Position numbers and translations under genes: made by a program. A DNA stretch of 64,000 nucleotides from Primorskyibacter aestuariivivens. GTDB lineage: Bacteria; Pseudomonadota; Alphaproteobacteria; Rhodobacterales; Rhodobacteraceae. Location of the stretch: positions 62,001 through 126,000 of the forward strand of contig NZ_JAQIOZ010000013.1 of NCBI RefSeq assembly GCF_028023675.1, in the 5' to 3' direction. The notes beneath the pieces were generated by a model. It saw only the letters and a program-made list of their open reading frames with translations. It had not been told where the DNA came from and made no database searches. Shown here in pieces: positions 37,201 to 44,442 of the stretch (its first letter is position 1; every line of letters starts with the position of its first letter).

Positions 37201-37635
37201 GGTGCGATAGGCGTCCACCAGTTTTTCGACGCAGCGCGGCGTGTACCAGTCATCGGCATTAAGAAACAGGATGAAGTCTCCGCGCGCCAGTTCCAGGCCC
37301 TTGTTCATTGCCGGGTAAATGCCGTCATCGGGTTCAGAGAGCAGGTAGTCGATCTGGTCCTGGTCGCGCGCCAAGATGTCGAGCGTGCTGTCGGTCGATG
37401 CTCCGTCGAGCACAAGGTATTCGATATTATCGTAGCTTTGACCCAGAACCGATTTCACGGCCTGCTCGATGGTTGCGCCAGCATTCCAGCAGACCGTGAT
37501 AACGGTTACCAGCGGGGCATTGGGCCGCGATGTGGAGAGGTCGTTCTTGGTCCGGCGTCCTGCTTCTACAAGACGTTTCCCGGTCAGATCCGGGTAGCGG
37601 AGGTGTTTCCCGACAAAGTTTCGTGTCTCAGCCAT
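34282..37635 (-). CDS. GT2-GT2-GT4 triple-domain fusion glycosyltransferase
   Basis: 1117 residues with three catalytic domains. A GT2 domain at about 43-250 (VITVCWNAGATIEQAVKSVL, DGASTDST, metal-binding FLNADDW at 125-130). A second, unrelated-looking GT2 domain at about 346-560 (SVILPVYNAQHTLGECFDAI, NDQSPDDS, HIDPDDTL at 430-437). A GT4 domain at about 676-1105 (STSDTGGAGIAARRL, HLHWISGMLDFE, SREDNAPQTVPEALLSGTPV). The GT4 half has the same cysteine cluster as its shorter paralogue, here C823, C829, C836 and C839. An alanine-rich helical linker lies before the GT4 part. It could assemble a trisaccharide repeat in one enzyme. The domain boundaries are clear; the sugars are not. Confidence 0.9.
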   Translation of the reverse strand: MAETRNFVGKHLRYPDLTGKRLVEAGRRTKNDLSTSRPNAPLVTVITVCWNAGATIEQAVKSVLGQSYDNIEYLVLDGASTDSTLDILARDQDQIDYLLSEPDDGIYPAMNKGLELARGDFILFLNADDWYTPRCVEKLVDAYRTADVDFVSARANYMREDGSFIRVQPRAPFDAGVDFRMPLRHETMLVPADLYEREGGYDTSYQIIADRVKTASLYWKGYSHFELQDPLLNFRMSGVSSTRIDKLHAERRRVLVERYPGMADDAIDALMALESLTPQILCDIAREYKSGAFRSAALAYAKSLEAVGQRGWSPINPAAFDRGAAPARVLSRADPAPAPEGPAPRVSVILPVYNAQHTLGECFDAILGQTLQDFEIIVLNDQSPDDSQSVIDTYAAREQRIRAMKNAVNLGLGSTRNRGIAAARGDYIFHIDPDDTLPKTALETLVIHADRYGSDMTRGAFRHEQLLFGQESKAVRKGMVEPGAPHIVNTTVSETPEFLRSTEGHWSYLYRRDFATRVFYPEDLKMGQDSIFLVQALAAARSISVIDAEVYTYRANAQSAMNTYTVRKVMDEVEWRRRAWHALNAAGHREQGNHLLFDYWNVPFFDALEKICSPEEYRGFWAALEEAFAEAGNADAARGKNPKFREIIQTGLRRQADAIAAEKAAEAKAADTGEALRIEILSTSDTGGAGIAARRLLELLRASGHDARLACVFPGSGHPKSYRAPLIPEAAATLPNDAGLRDVWRKHGVLTPDDLPGLKAREMFSKTGSVVPLAEMNSSLKEADVVHLHWISGMLDFEALPEILGDKPVVWTLHDMNAFTGGCHYAEGCDGYRNACQNCPLLDGDPLAHEQWKTKRDAISRLKNLQIVCPSAWLADCARKSSIFEGREVHVVPNYIPVDQFTPINKLLARRELGLPLDAKLVAFGADSLSNRRKGGDILVEAMKVLAGRGLATGVEGVFFGADRLDLPLPVHNVGYIDDPRKLSLVYAAADVFAFPSREDNAPQTVPEALLSGTPVVAFPVGNVPNLVRHLKTGFVARYEDAEHFAEGLAWALKRETDDAENALMRGIAAHVDTRRAHDPDITLTGHVALYRAMTEGPLSGTNSGTEPGQSEQAVAN

Positions 37636-37748
37636 CGCAGCCGCGTCTCCTGTCGTCCGGTGGACATGCCCCGGTCTTGTAAAAGCCGCCCTACGCGAGG
37701 AGCAGGCCCTGGTGTTTCAAAGAACATTCGCCGGACCTTGGTGAACCT

Positions 37749-38489
37749 TTACCCGCCCGGGCGAACGATCTTTCCGTTTTCAAAATGTATACCGCACTCG
37801 GTTTTGTCGCTGTCCGCCCAGCGCCCGGAGCGAGCATCCTCGCCCGGCTTGACCGCGCGGGTACATGGTGCGCAGCCGATAGACAAGTAACCCTTAGCCT
37901 TGAGCGGGTGCTGCGGCAGGTCATGATCGCTGAAATACGCGTCCACGTCCTCCGGTGTCCAGTCAATCAGCGGATTGACCTTGATCCAGCGATCCTGGGT
38001 TTCGAACAGGTCCATGTCGCTGCGGGTTTCCGCCTGTCCGCGCTTGCGCCCGGTGATCCAGCAGTCGAGGCTTCGCAGTGCCGACAGCATCGGCTGGGTC
38101 TTGCGCACGTGACAGCACAGGTCGGGATTGCGGCTGTGCAGATCGCCCTTCGGGTCGTCGGCCTTGAGCTTGGCCGGGTGCGGCATAACCGTCTGGATGT
38201 TGCACAGGCCAATCCGTTCGACCAGCTGCTGCCGATAGGCGAGTGTCTCCGGGAAGTGTTTCCAGGTATCGAGAAAGATCACCGGGACATAGGGATCAAT
38301 CCGACCGACCATGTGCAAAAGCACGGCGGCTTCTGTTCCGAAGGATGAGACAAGCCCGATACGACCGTGAAAATCGCTCCGGATGATGCGCCGCAGAACG
38401 TCTTTGGCGCTTTGGCCTTCATAGCGCTCTGAAAGCCCGCGTGCACGGTCGCGCAATTCGAGCCGGGCATTGGTTTCATAGGTCGTCAT
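37749..38489 (-). CDS. cysH: Adenylylsulfate/phosphoadenylylsulfate reductase, iron-sulfur type
   Basis: 246 residues. The N-terminal ATP-pyrophosphatase-like loop is GLVSSFGTEAAVLLHM (residues 45-60). C125-C126 in DLCCHVRKT and C206-x2-C209 in GCAPCTR are the four [4Fe-4S] ligands that mark the APS-using assimilatory type. ECGIH at 231-235 holds the redox-active cysteine. The enzyme reduces activated sulfate to sulfite with thioredoxin. It lies 140 bases after the UDP-sulfoquinovose synthase, which consumes sulfite, an unusual location away from the normal cys operon. By motif it should use APS; PAPS use is possible. A second, housekeeping copy may exist elsewhere. Confidence 0.93.
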   Translation of the reverse strand: MTTYETNARLELRDRARGLSERYEGQSAKDVLRRIIRSDFHGRIGLVSSFGTEAAVLLHMVGRIDPYVPVIFLDTWKHFPETLAYRQQLVERIGLCNIQTVMPHPAKLKADDPKGDLHSRNPDLCCHVRKTQPMLSALRSLDCWITGRKRGQAETRSDMDLFETQDRWIKVNPLIDWTPEDVDAYFSDHDLPQHPLKAKGYLSIGCAPCTRAVKPGEDARSGRWADSDKTECGIHFENGKIVRPGG

Positions 38490-38586
38490 CTAAATCTCCC
38501 GGCATTTGCGGGGACGTTTTCTGAAAATATGAACCTCGCCAAGCCAGAACTCAGGCGGCCGGAGATCCGAAAATGGTAAAAGGTCA

Positions 38587-38611
38587 GGTCTGCCCGCATT
38601 TTGGGCAGACC
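38587..38611 (-). terminator. Hairpin after sqdB, probable terminator
   Basis: GGTCTGCCC and GGGCAGACC, seven bases apart, form a perfect nine-pair stem about 20 bases after the sqdB stop. In the minus direction a CTTTT follows shortly. It may separate sqdB from cysH transcription, at least in part. Confidence 0.55.
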
Positions 38612-38629
38612 CGATCACTATGGCTTGGC

Positions 38630-39793
38630 TTAGCGCCAGAGCGAAACGCAAGGAATCTTGGATTTGTCGCAGCGATCGGCGTATTTCGCGGCGATCTCTT
38701 TGACTTCCTGCACGATCCCTTCGGCACTTTCCAGACGGATGGGCTCGAGCCCCATGCCCAGGAAGCGGTCGTTGGCGACATGCAGATCGTTCTCGGCGGC
38801 CTCATTGCGCGGGTTGTCCACATAAGCCACTTCGGCGCCCATCATCTTGTGGATCATCTCGGCGAGGTCACGGACCCGGTGGGTTTCGGTCATCTGGTTG
38901 AGGATGTTCACGCGTTCGCCCGATTGCGGCGGGTTTTCCAGCGCCAGCTCGATGCAGCGGCATGTATCCTGAACGTGGATAAAGGCGCGGGTCTGACCAC
39001 CGGTGCCGTGCACGGTCATCGGGTAGTTGACAGCGGCCTGCATGATGAAGCGGTTCAAAACGGTGCCATAGTCGCCGTCATAGTCGAAACGGTTGATCAG
39101 GCGATCATCCATCTTGGTCTCTTCGGTCTGCGTGCCCCAGACGATACCCTGATGCAGGTCGGTGATCTTCACGCCGTCGTTCTTGTTGTAGAAGTGGAAG
39201 AACAACTGATCCTGCGACTTGGTCATGTGGTAGATCGAACCGGGGTTGGTCGGGTACAGGATTTCCTGCTCGGACTCGCCCGCCGGGGTGTCGATTTTCA
39301 CCTTCAGGTAACCTTCGGGGATCTTCATGCCGGCGGTGCCGTAGCCATAGACGCCCATGGTGCCAAGGTGGATCAGATGGATGTCCAGACCGGATTCAAC
39401 GATGGCGGCCAGAACGTCATTAGTCGCGTTCAGGTTGTTGTTGACGGTGTAGCGCTTGTGGCTTGCCGATTTCATCGAATAGGGCGCGGCGCGCTGTTCG
39501 GCGAAGTGGATGATGGCATCCGGCTTTTCGTCCTGGATCAGCGTCAGAAGGCGGTGATAATGTTCACCAACGGTGAAGTTGTGGAACTTGATCTCGTTGC
39601 CGGTCAGCTCTTTCCACACCCGGATACGCTCGCCAATAGGGCGGATCGGTGTCAGGCTATCGACCTCAAGTTCAAGGTCGATTTCACGGCGCGAAAGGTT
39701 GTCGACGATGATGACGTCATGGCCGCGATTGGACAGATAAAGCGCATTGGGCCAGCCGCAGAAGCCGTCCCCACCCAGAATAATGACTTTCAT
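38630..39793 (-). CDS. sqdB: UDP-sulfoquinovose synthase
   Basis: 387 residues of the short-chain dehydrogenase type, matching SqdB/SQD1. It starts [20 protein letters not shown] with the NAD-binding glycine loop. [11 protein letters not shown] holds T145, and YHMTKS gives Y188 and K192, corresponding to the catalytic Thr, Tyr and Lys of plant SQD1. The VTQ-like [15 protein letters not shown] near residue 213 and [11 protein letters not shown] are family-typical. It makes UDP-sulfoquinovose from UDP-glucose and sulfite. Normally that feeds sulfolipid, with sqdD/sqdC-type partners, and none are seen here. The neighbours are a sulfite-forming reductase and glycan genes, so a sulfoquinovose-bearing polysaccharide is a real alternative. 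Confidence 0.95.
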   Translation of the reverse strand: MKVIILGGDGFCGWPNALYLSNRGHDVIIVDNLSRREIDLELEVDSLTPIRPIGERIRVWKELTGNEIKFHNFTVGEHYHRLLTLIQDEKPDAIIHFAEQRAAPYSMKSASHKRYTVNNNLNATNDVLAAIVESGLDIHLIHLGTMGVYGYGTAGMKIPEGYLKVKIDTPAGESEQEILYPTNPGSIYHMTKSQDQLFFHFYNKNDGVKITDLHQGIVWGTQTEETKMDDRLINRFDYDGDYGTVLNRFIMQAAVNYPMTVHGTGGQTRAFIHVQDTCRCIELALENPPQSGERVNILNQMTETHRVRDLAEMIHKMMGAEVAYVDNPRNEAAENDLHVANDRFLGMGLEPIRLESAEGIVQEVKEIAAKYADRCDKSKIPCVSLWR

Positions 39794-39902
39794 TAGGAAA
39801 CCCCGTTTGATGTGCTAAGCAGTCGGGCGGATGATTATTAAAACTGGTTGCAAAAGAAAAGGCCCGAAATCCTCGTGCCCTGCTGCCGATTACCGGTCGG
39901 CT

Positions 39903-41024
39903 TTAGCGTTTGAAGCACCGCATGACGGTGCGCAGGGGCTTGGTCGCACGCCAAGACGTCGAGTCCTGAAACATCGCTAACATCGTAGACAAATCCTGTA
40001 CTTGCCGCCGCCAGGCCGCATCCAAGCGCAGTTTTTCCTGTTTTTGAGCGGCTCGATCAGCTTCGGATTTCAAGAGGGCGGACTGCAGCCCAGCCACTTG
40101 CCGCAACAGAAGCTTCCCTTGCATCTCGGCTTCTTCGAGCCGAGATTTCGTTGCAGCGGCGGCTTCTCGCTCATTGGCTTTGGCACGTGATAGCCGTTCC
40201 TCCAGCTCCTGCACATGCTCGGAGAGATCGGCCCGCTGCGTTTCGATTTTGTCGAAACGAACTTGTGCTGCAGTCTCAGCGTCACGCAGACTGGTCTGAG
40301 ACTGTAGCAAGGCATGCTCCAATTCCCGCACCTGTGCGGTGAGGTAATCTTGGCGGCTATTTGCTTCGTCGATCCGGGTCCGCGCTGCCGCTTCAATCTT
40401 CTGAATTTCCAATTCGGACTCTTTCAGCCGCTCGCCGTTCTCACGTTTTTCCTCCTCAGCGGTACGCAATGCGACCAGCTCTGCATCGAGAAGCTCGGGG
40501 CGTGAGGGGAGTTCCGTGAAATCGCCACTTGTGGCAGCATGCAACCGGTCGAGCAGTTCTCGGTGGTCAAGATGGCTGTCCAAAGCCAGCGCTGCAAGCG
40601 GTTCGAATTGCGGCTCTGCTACAAACCCGACATCGTCCTCGGACCAGAGTTCTGCCGGCCAATCATGCCCTTCGGTCAGTTCAGAAAAGGCTTCAAGCGT
40701 CTTGCCCGAGGGATTGCCAGTGCGCGGAAGTTCGAACAGCGCCATGCGCCCCCGATGGGTTCGACGCAAAGCCAGCAACGCATCGATTTCGGCTGTCCAG
40801 TCTGCAAGTGCCTGGAAAACGGACGCGCCGGCGACCAAACGCCGGGCCAATGCGGCAACTGGGGGCACATAAGCGGCTGCGACCCGGGTGTCACGGTTTT
40901 TCAAGGCTGTGGCTGCCTCTGCGATCTGGTCACAGGGGGCGATCTTTCCGCTTTCCTGCCCGCTTAGGATTCCCAGACGGATATCAGGCAAGTAGTTGCC
41001 AGTCTTTTTTTCCGTTTTTGTCAT
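39903..41024 (-). CDS. Coiled-coil protein with a conserved N-terminal region, function unknown
   Basis: 373 residues. Residues 1-170 are a globular part with AALARRLVAGASVFQALADW, a pattern shared with the small protein at 44439. From about 175 to 345 the protein is a long charged coiled coil (for example REAETAAQ-like heptads, EELEERLSRAKANEREAAAA). The C-terminus is basic and ends WRATKPLRTVMRCFKR, a likely membrane-surface anchor. No catalytic motif is recognised. I chose the ATG at 41024; an in-frame ATG at 41075 lies nearer the sulfotransferase stop. It is directly downstream of a sulfotransferase and another coiled-coil protein, so a scaffold or chain-length role in the glycan machine is possible. 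Confidence 0.7.
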   Translation of the reverse strand: MTKTEKKTGNYLPDIRLGILSGQESGKIAPCDQIAEAATALKNRDTRVAAAYVPPVAALARRLVAGASVFQALADWTAEIDALLALRRTHRGRMALFELPRTGNPSGKTLEAFSELTEGHDWPAELWSEDDVGFVAEPQFEPLAALALDSHLDHRELLDRLHAATSGDFTELPSRPELLDAELVALRTAEEEKRENGERLKESELEIQKIEAAARTRIDEANSRQDYLTAQVRELEHALLQSQTSLRDAETAAQVRFDKIETQRADLSEHVQELEERLSRAKANEREAAAATKSRLEEAEMQGKLLLRQVAGLQSALLKSEADRAAQKQEKLRLDAAWRRQVQDLSTMLAMFQDSTSWRATKPLRTVMRCFKR

Positions 41025-41064
41025 TGCATTTGTCTCGTTTGCACAGGCAGCTCCGCTTTTGCCG

Positions 41065-42000
41065 TCACGCGTCATAACCAAGTCGGGCACATAAATCCCG
41101 ATAGACGTCGCCATCCCTGGCTTCTTGTTCCAGGGCTGCAGGGACTGGCCGACGGGAGCGCGGAGAAATGCGGTTGGAACTGCGTCCGCTGTCACCACTG
41201 ATCCGTACCGCGGGCAGGATTGCTTCCATACCTGGCTGATAAGGCAGTTGCAGCGCGTCGCACATATCGTTGAGCACGGTTTCTGGTGCGGCCACAAAAT
41301 CTTCGTAGCGAAAGAGCCGCAAGTCGGCGTGATGATCAAGGAACATCATGTATCGCAGAGCGTATTCCTCCAATGTATCGGGGGAAAAGTGAACCCATGC
41401 GTTCTGTCGCAGGGAAAGAAAGGAGTCCATCGGGTGCCGCACGCTCACCACTGAAATCACGTCGCCATGCCCGCGCAAGATATCATAGAGGCTGGGACGG
41501 CTTTCAGGGTCGATCCGCGTGCAATACTGCGAATGTGCATGATCGCGCAGGCACAAAAGCCGCCCCTGGTCGCTGAGTGCCCGGCGCATTTCCTCCAGCG
41601 CCGCCAGCCCGACCCGGCTGGCCACCTCGTCATTGATCGGACGCAAGGCCACGCGCCCGGCGAAGATCAGGTCGGAGGGCCGGAATTGCGGCGTCTTGTT
41701 TCGTTGCGGAAGTCCCATATGGCTCAAAGGATCAATTTCGCTCAGCAGCGTCACGTTGGGCATGACCGATATCGCCTTGCACATCAGCGATCCGCCGGTA
41801 CAGGCCATGTGGTGAATGCTGCGCAACGGTTGCTCCCTGGGGGCGGCGGCGGCCAAATTGGCGCATTGTTCCAGCAGGGTGGGCATGGGCTCTGCCAGAT
41901 CCGGGTCAAAGCTGTCTTCGTCCGGCGTGTAGTCCCGCAACAGATCCAGGGATTCCTCCAGCGAGGTCATCAGATCGCGTACGTCACCCGGTCCGGACAT
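41065..42000 (-). CDS. Sulfotransferase-like protein
   Basis: 311 residues. After ~55 leading residues, HHMACTGGSLMCKAISVMPN has the place and shape of the phosphosulfate loop (CTGGS). VISVVSVRHPMDSFLSLRQN near residue 185 is a good 3'-phosphate loop with R, HP and S. LRLFRYEDFVAAPETVLND near residue 230 is the conserved YEDL-type strand. The C-terminus has a basic SSNRISPRSRRPVP typical of the PAPS-contacting loop. Its ATG lies in the stop of the upstream coiled-coil gene (TAATG), so the two are translationally coupled. That makes a working pair likely. Confidence 0.82.
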   Translation of the reverse strand: MSGPGDVRDLMTSLEESLDLLRDYTPDEDSFDPDLAEPMPTLLEQCANLAAAAPREQPLRSIHHMACTGGSLMCKAISVMPNVTLLSEIDPLSHMGLPQRNKTPQFRPSDLIFAGRVALRPINDEVASRVGLAALEEMRRALSDQGRLLCLRDHAHSQYCTRIDPESRPSLYDILRGHGDVISVVSVRHPMDSFLSLRQNAWVHFSPDTLEEYALRYMMFLDHHADLRLFRYEDFVAAPETVLNDMCDALQLPYQPGMEAILPAVRISGDSGRSSNRISPRSRRPVPAALEQEARDGDVYRDLCARLGYDA

Positions 42001-43415
42001 TACGTGTCGCTCCGTGGCTTACGCGTGCGGCTGGATGTCGAGGCGGTCTCGGATTTGTTGGTTTTGCGTTTCCGGGCTGTCTTGGCGTGCTTGCGCGGCG
42101 CGGGCTGCACCGGGGGCGCTTCGGTACCTGCATCAACGAGTTGCGCTGCGGCCGACGGGTCGGATTGGGTCAGCATCTGCAATTGCGCCGCTGCTTGTTG
42201 CAGCCGAGGGGTCAAAGCTTGCAACAGCTCCGCCTGCCGCCTGCGATCCGAGTCTGCCTCGTGATAACGCGCCTGAAGATCGCGCAGGTCGGATTGGGCA
42301 ATACTTTGCATCCGGAGGGCAAGGGCCAGGTCACCGCGCGCGATTTCCTCCCTGGTCTTGAGTTCCTCGACCAGGGACGTCTTGGTCGCAAGGGTTTTTG
42401 ACAGGTCCTCAGCTTTGGCCAGCGCGTCGTCGCGTTCGGCCTGTAGGCTCGTGATTTGGGAGGCCAGTTTCGTTTTTTCGCTGTCCACCTGCTGTTTCTC
42501 GGCGTTTAGAGCCCTGACCCGTTCGGTGCGTTCAGTGAGTTTATTCTGCAGGTCCGTTGAATGCTGACGCTGTTTGTCCAGATCTGTCCGCAGCCTTTCG
42601 ACCTGTGGGCGTAGCAGCTCCAGATCTTTGCATTCGGTTTCCAACTGCTCGACGCGATTGATTTGTTCGGTGAGCTGTTTTTGCAGGGTTGCCTTTTCGG
42701 ACTTCAGGCTCTCTTGCGCGGCCGCCAACTCGGCTTCACGCGCGGCCAACCGGGCTTCGAGCGCTTGATATGCTGTCTGGCTCTCTCGCAGTTCCCAGAA
42801 CAATGGTGCCCGGTTGAAGTGCAGTTGTGGCCAGTCCGGGTCGCTGTCATCTCGATGATCGAGTACAAAGCCCCTATCCTGCAGCCATCCGGTCAAGGCC
42901 GCGGTATCCGCGCTGTCTTCGAACAGTGGTGCGATGCCGCAGCGTAAAGTGACGGAAATAACCCGGTCGAGCGATCCGGCGGCCTCCAGCGCTGCGAGGC
43001 TCTCGGCCTCTTCGCCGCCCGTATCAAGCCACAGGTCCAAAGCCCCTTCACCGGAGTGGAGCGCCTTCTGGATGACTTCGACAATACCCAAGCGACGCAC
43101 GGTATGGCGCGCGCGTTCACGCAGGCCGGGAAACAGTTTGCGCAGATGCGAGGTTGGCGAGCGTAGTCCGCGCAGCCCGGGTTCGTTGTAGACAACCAAA
43201 GTAGCATCCTCGCCGCCTTCGCTCAGCATCGCTTCGATGACCTCGACGCGCTTATCGTCTTCGAACGAGGCGATCAGGTCCTTTGCCCGGGCCGGATCGG
43301 GCTCAACCACCAAAGCATTCTTAAACGCGCCCTTCAGCCACGGCTTGGGATCGGTCATTCCAATCAGAATGAGTGTCGCCGGTTCTTTCTGGTCTGATTT
43401 TTGTGCGTTGCTCAT
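42000..43415 (-). CDS. Degenerate FkbM-like methyltransferase domain fused to a long coiled coil
   Basis: 471 residues. Residues 10-200 resemble a class I methyltransferase of the FkbM type: ALVVEPDPARAKDLIASFED supplies the acidic second strand, and LWLDTGGEEAESLAALEA the IDVEG-like strand. The usual glycine-rich SAM loop is not clear, so the domain may be inactive. Residues 205-415 are a continuous coiled coil (QALEARLAAREAELAAAQES and many more heptads). The last 32 residues are very basic (KHAKTARKRKTNK...). This order recalls WbdD, where a methyltransferase and a coiled-coil ruler set O-antigen length, but no kinase domain is present. I chose the ATG at 43415, where homology begins. It is coupled by TAATG to the sulfotransferase. 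Confidence 0.7.
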   Translation of the reverse strand: MSNAQKSDQKEPATLILIGMTDPKPWLKGAFKNALVVEPDPARAKDLIASFEDDKRVEVIEAMLSEGGEDATLVVYNEPGLRGLRSPTSHLRKLFPGLRERARHTVRRLGIVEVIQKALHSGEGALDLWLDTGGEEAESLAALEAAGSLDRVISVTLRCGIAPLFEDSADTAALTGWLQDRGFVLDHRDDSDPDWPQLHFNRAPLFWELRESQTAYQALEARLAAREAELAAAQESLKSEKATLQKQLTEQINRVEQLETECKDLELLRPQVERLRTDLDKQRQHSTDLQNKLTERTERVRALNAEKQQVDSEKTKLASQITSLQAERDDALAKAEDLSKTLATKTSLVEELKTREEIARGDLALALRMQSIAQSDLRDLQARYHEADSDRRRQAELLQALTPRLQQAAAQLQMLTQSDPSAAAQLVDAGTEAPPVQPAPRKHAKTARKRKTNKSETASTSSRTRKPRSDT

Positions 43416-43581
43416 GCTCGAACCAGTGAAATACGTGGCGGTCTCTTTTGCACATAACGTATGGCATTTGGCAATACGATGCGTGATTGACCAGAATGGC
43501 TGTTTTCGCCCGGTTTTCGCGCGATCAGCAACAACGAAACGGCAGTTCGGCGGCCGCCCGTGGGGCATGCGCGAAGGCGTT

Positions 43582-44442
43582 TCAAAAATCCTGGCCGCTT
43601 TGTTCAAATGACCGGCCGGGGCGCGCAAGCCTCTGTGCCATGTCCGAGAATGAACTCCACGTGCTGGCCAGTAGCCTGTCCGCGGCAATGAGCAGCAGCA
43701 AATCCGCGAGGGCGTATTGCAATTGACGTGCCGAACGATCGTAAAGCTGACGCGGCAGATGCACCAGCCTGTTACCATATCGTGCGCCAAACCGCTCATA
43801 AGTTGCGGCGAGGTCGGCGGCGAGGAAAACCCGATCCGCCTTTCCCTCCTCGATGAGTTGGTCAAGCCGTCGCTCAAAGGCCTCGGGCTGGCTTCGTTCG
43901 CGCCAATGCAACATCTCGGCATGGCGTTCGGCAGGCCAGTTCTCCGGGGCTTCGTAACTCAGGTGATCGAAGCGTGGGCCTGTTGCCATGCGGATATGTG
44001 CCGCCACAGGGTTTGGGTGGGGCACCTGATCGAGCAGTTCCCGCACGGGCGCGGCCGGTCTCAGAGCCCTAAGGAAGGAATCTTCTCTTGCCTCGTCGCG
44101 ATGAGAGCTCACGAGAGTATACGCGCTGCGCACATAAATATCGCCGTCGGGAAACGCCTCTGCCTGAACCGGTTCCTCATAGACCGCACCTTCTTCTATC
44201 TCCATGTAATTATAAACCCGGCTTGAGAAGCGACGGCAAAGATCGGCGACATCATCCTCTATTACGGGCCCATCATAGTCCAGAAGGTCACCTATACGGG
44301 CATTGCAGTGATGGTCGGGGCGCCAGATCACCACCAGTTCACGCCCCGTAGCTTGCGCTATCGACGCCCCGGACGCCATGGCGCGCAGCCGATTGCACAG
44401 GCCGTGCTGGACGTCGATGAAAAGTCTTGGCCTGTGGCTCAT
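43582..44442 (-). CDS. NodZ/fucosyltransferase-like protein, putative
   Basis: 286 residues. The N-terminus, LFIDVQHGLCNRLRAMASGA followed by IAQATGRELVVIWRPDHHCN, matches the start of GT-B fucosyltransferases of the NodZ / O-fucosyltransferase kind, in which a conserved G-x-x-N-R loop is followed by a strand ending in a tryptophan. VAAHIRMATGP near residue 140 corresponds to the H-x-R motif that binds GDP-fucose, and DRVFLAADLAATYERF near residue 205 and LLASTWSSFSDMA near residue 265 complete the pattern. GDP-fucose is made by gmd/fcl on the same strand. Its ATGA start overlaps the stop of the upstream gene by four bases. The family call is by motif and should be tested by structure prediction. 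Confidence 0.7.
   Translation of the reverse strand: MSHRPRLFIDVQHGLCNRLRAMASGASIAQATGRELVVIWRPDHHCNARIGDLLDYDGPVIEDDVADLCRRFSSRVYNYMEIEEGAVYEEPVQAEAFPDGDIYVRSAYTLVSSHRDEAREDSFLRALRPAAPVRELLDQVPHPNPVAAHIRMATGPRFDHLSYEAPENWPAERHAEMLHWRERSQPEAFERRLDQLIEEGKADRVFLAADLAATYERFGARYGNRLVHLPRQLYDRSARQLQYALADLLLLIAADRLLASTWSSFSDMAQRLARPGRSFEQSGQDF

Noticed and set aside
38570-38629. Hairpin near the sqdB stop considered as a riboswitch or attenuator for cysH
   Set aside because: It is a simple nine-pair stem without further conserved structure; a terminator is the simpler reading.
38573-39796. 407-codon plus-strand frame opposite sqdB
   Set aside because: It mirrors sqdB exactly, with Val/His-rich sequence; no independent evidence of coding.
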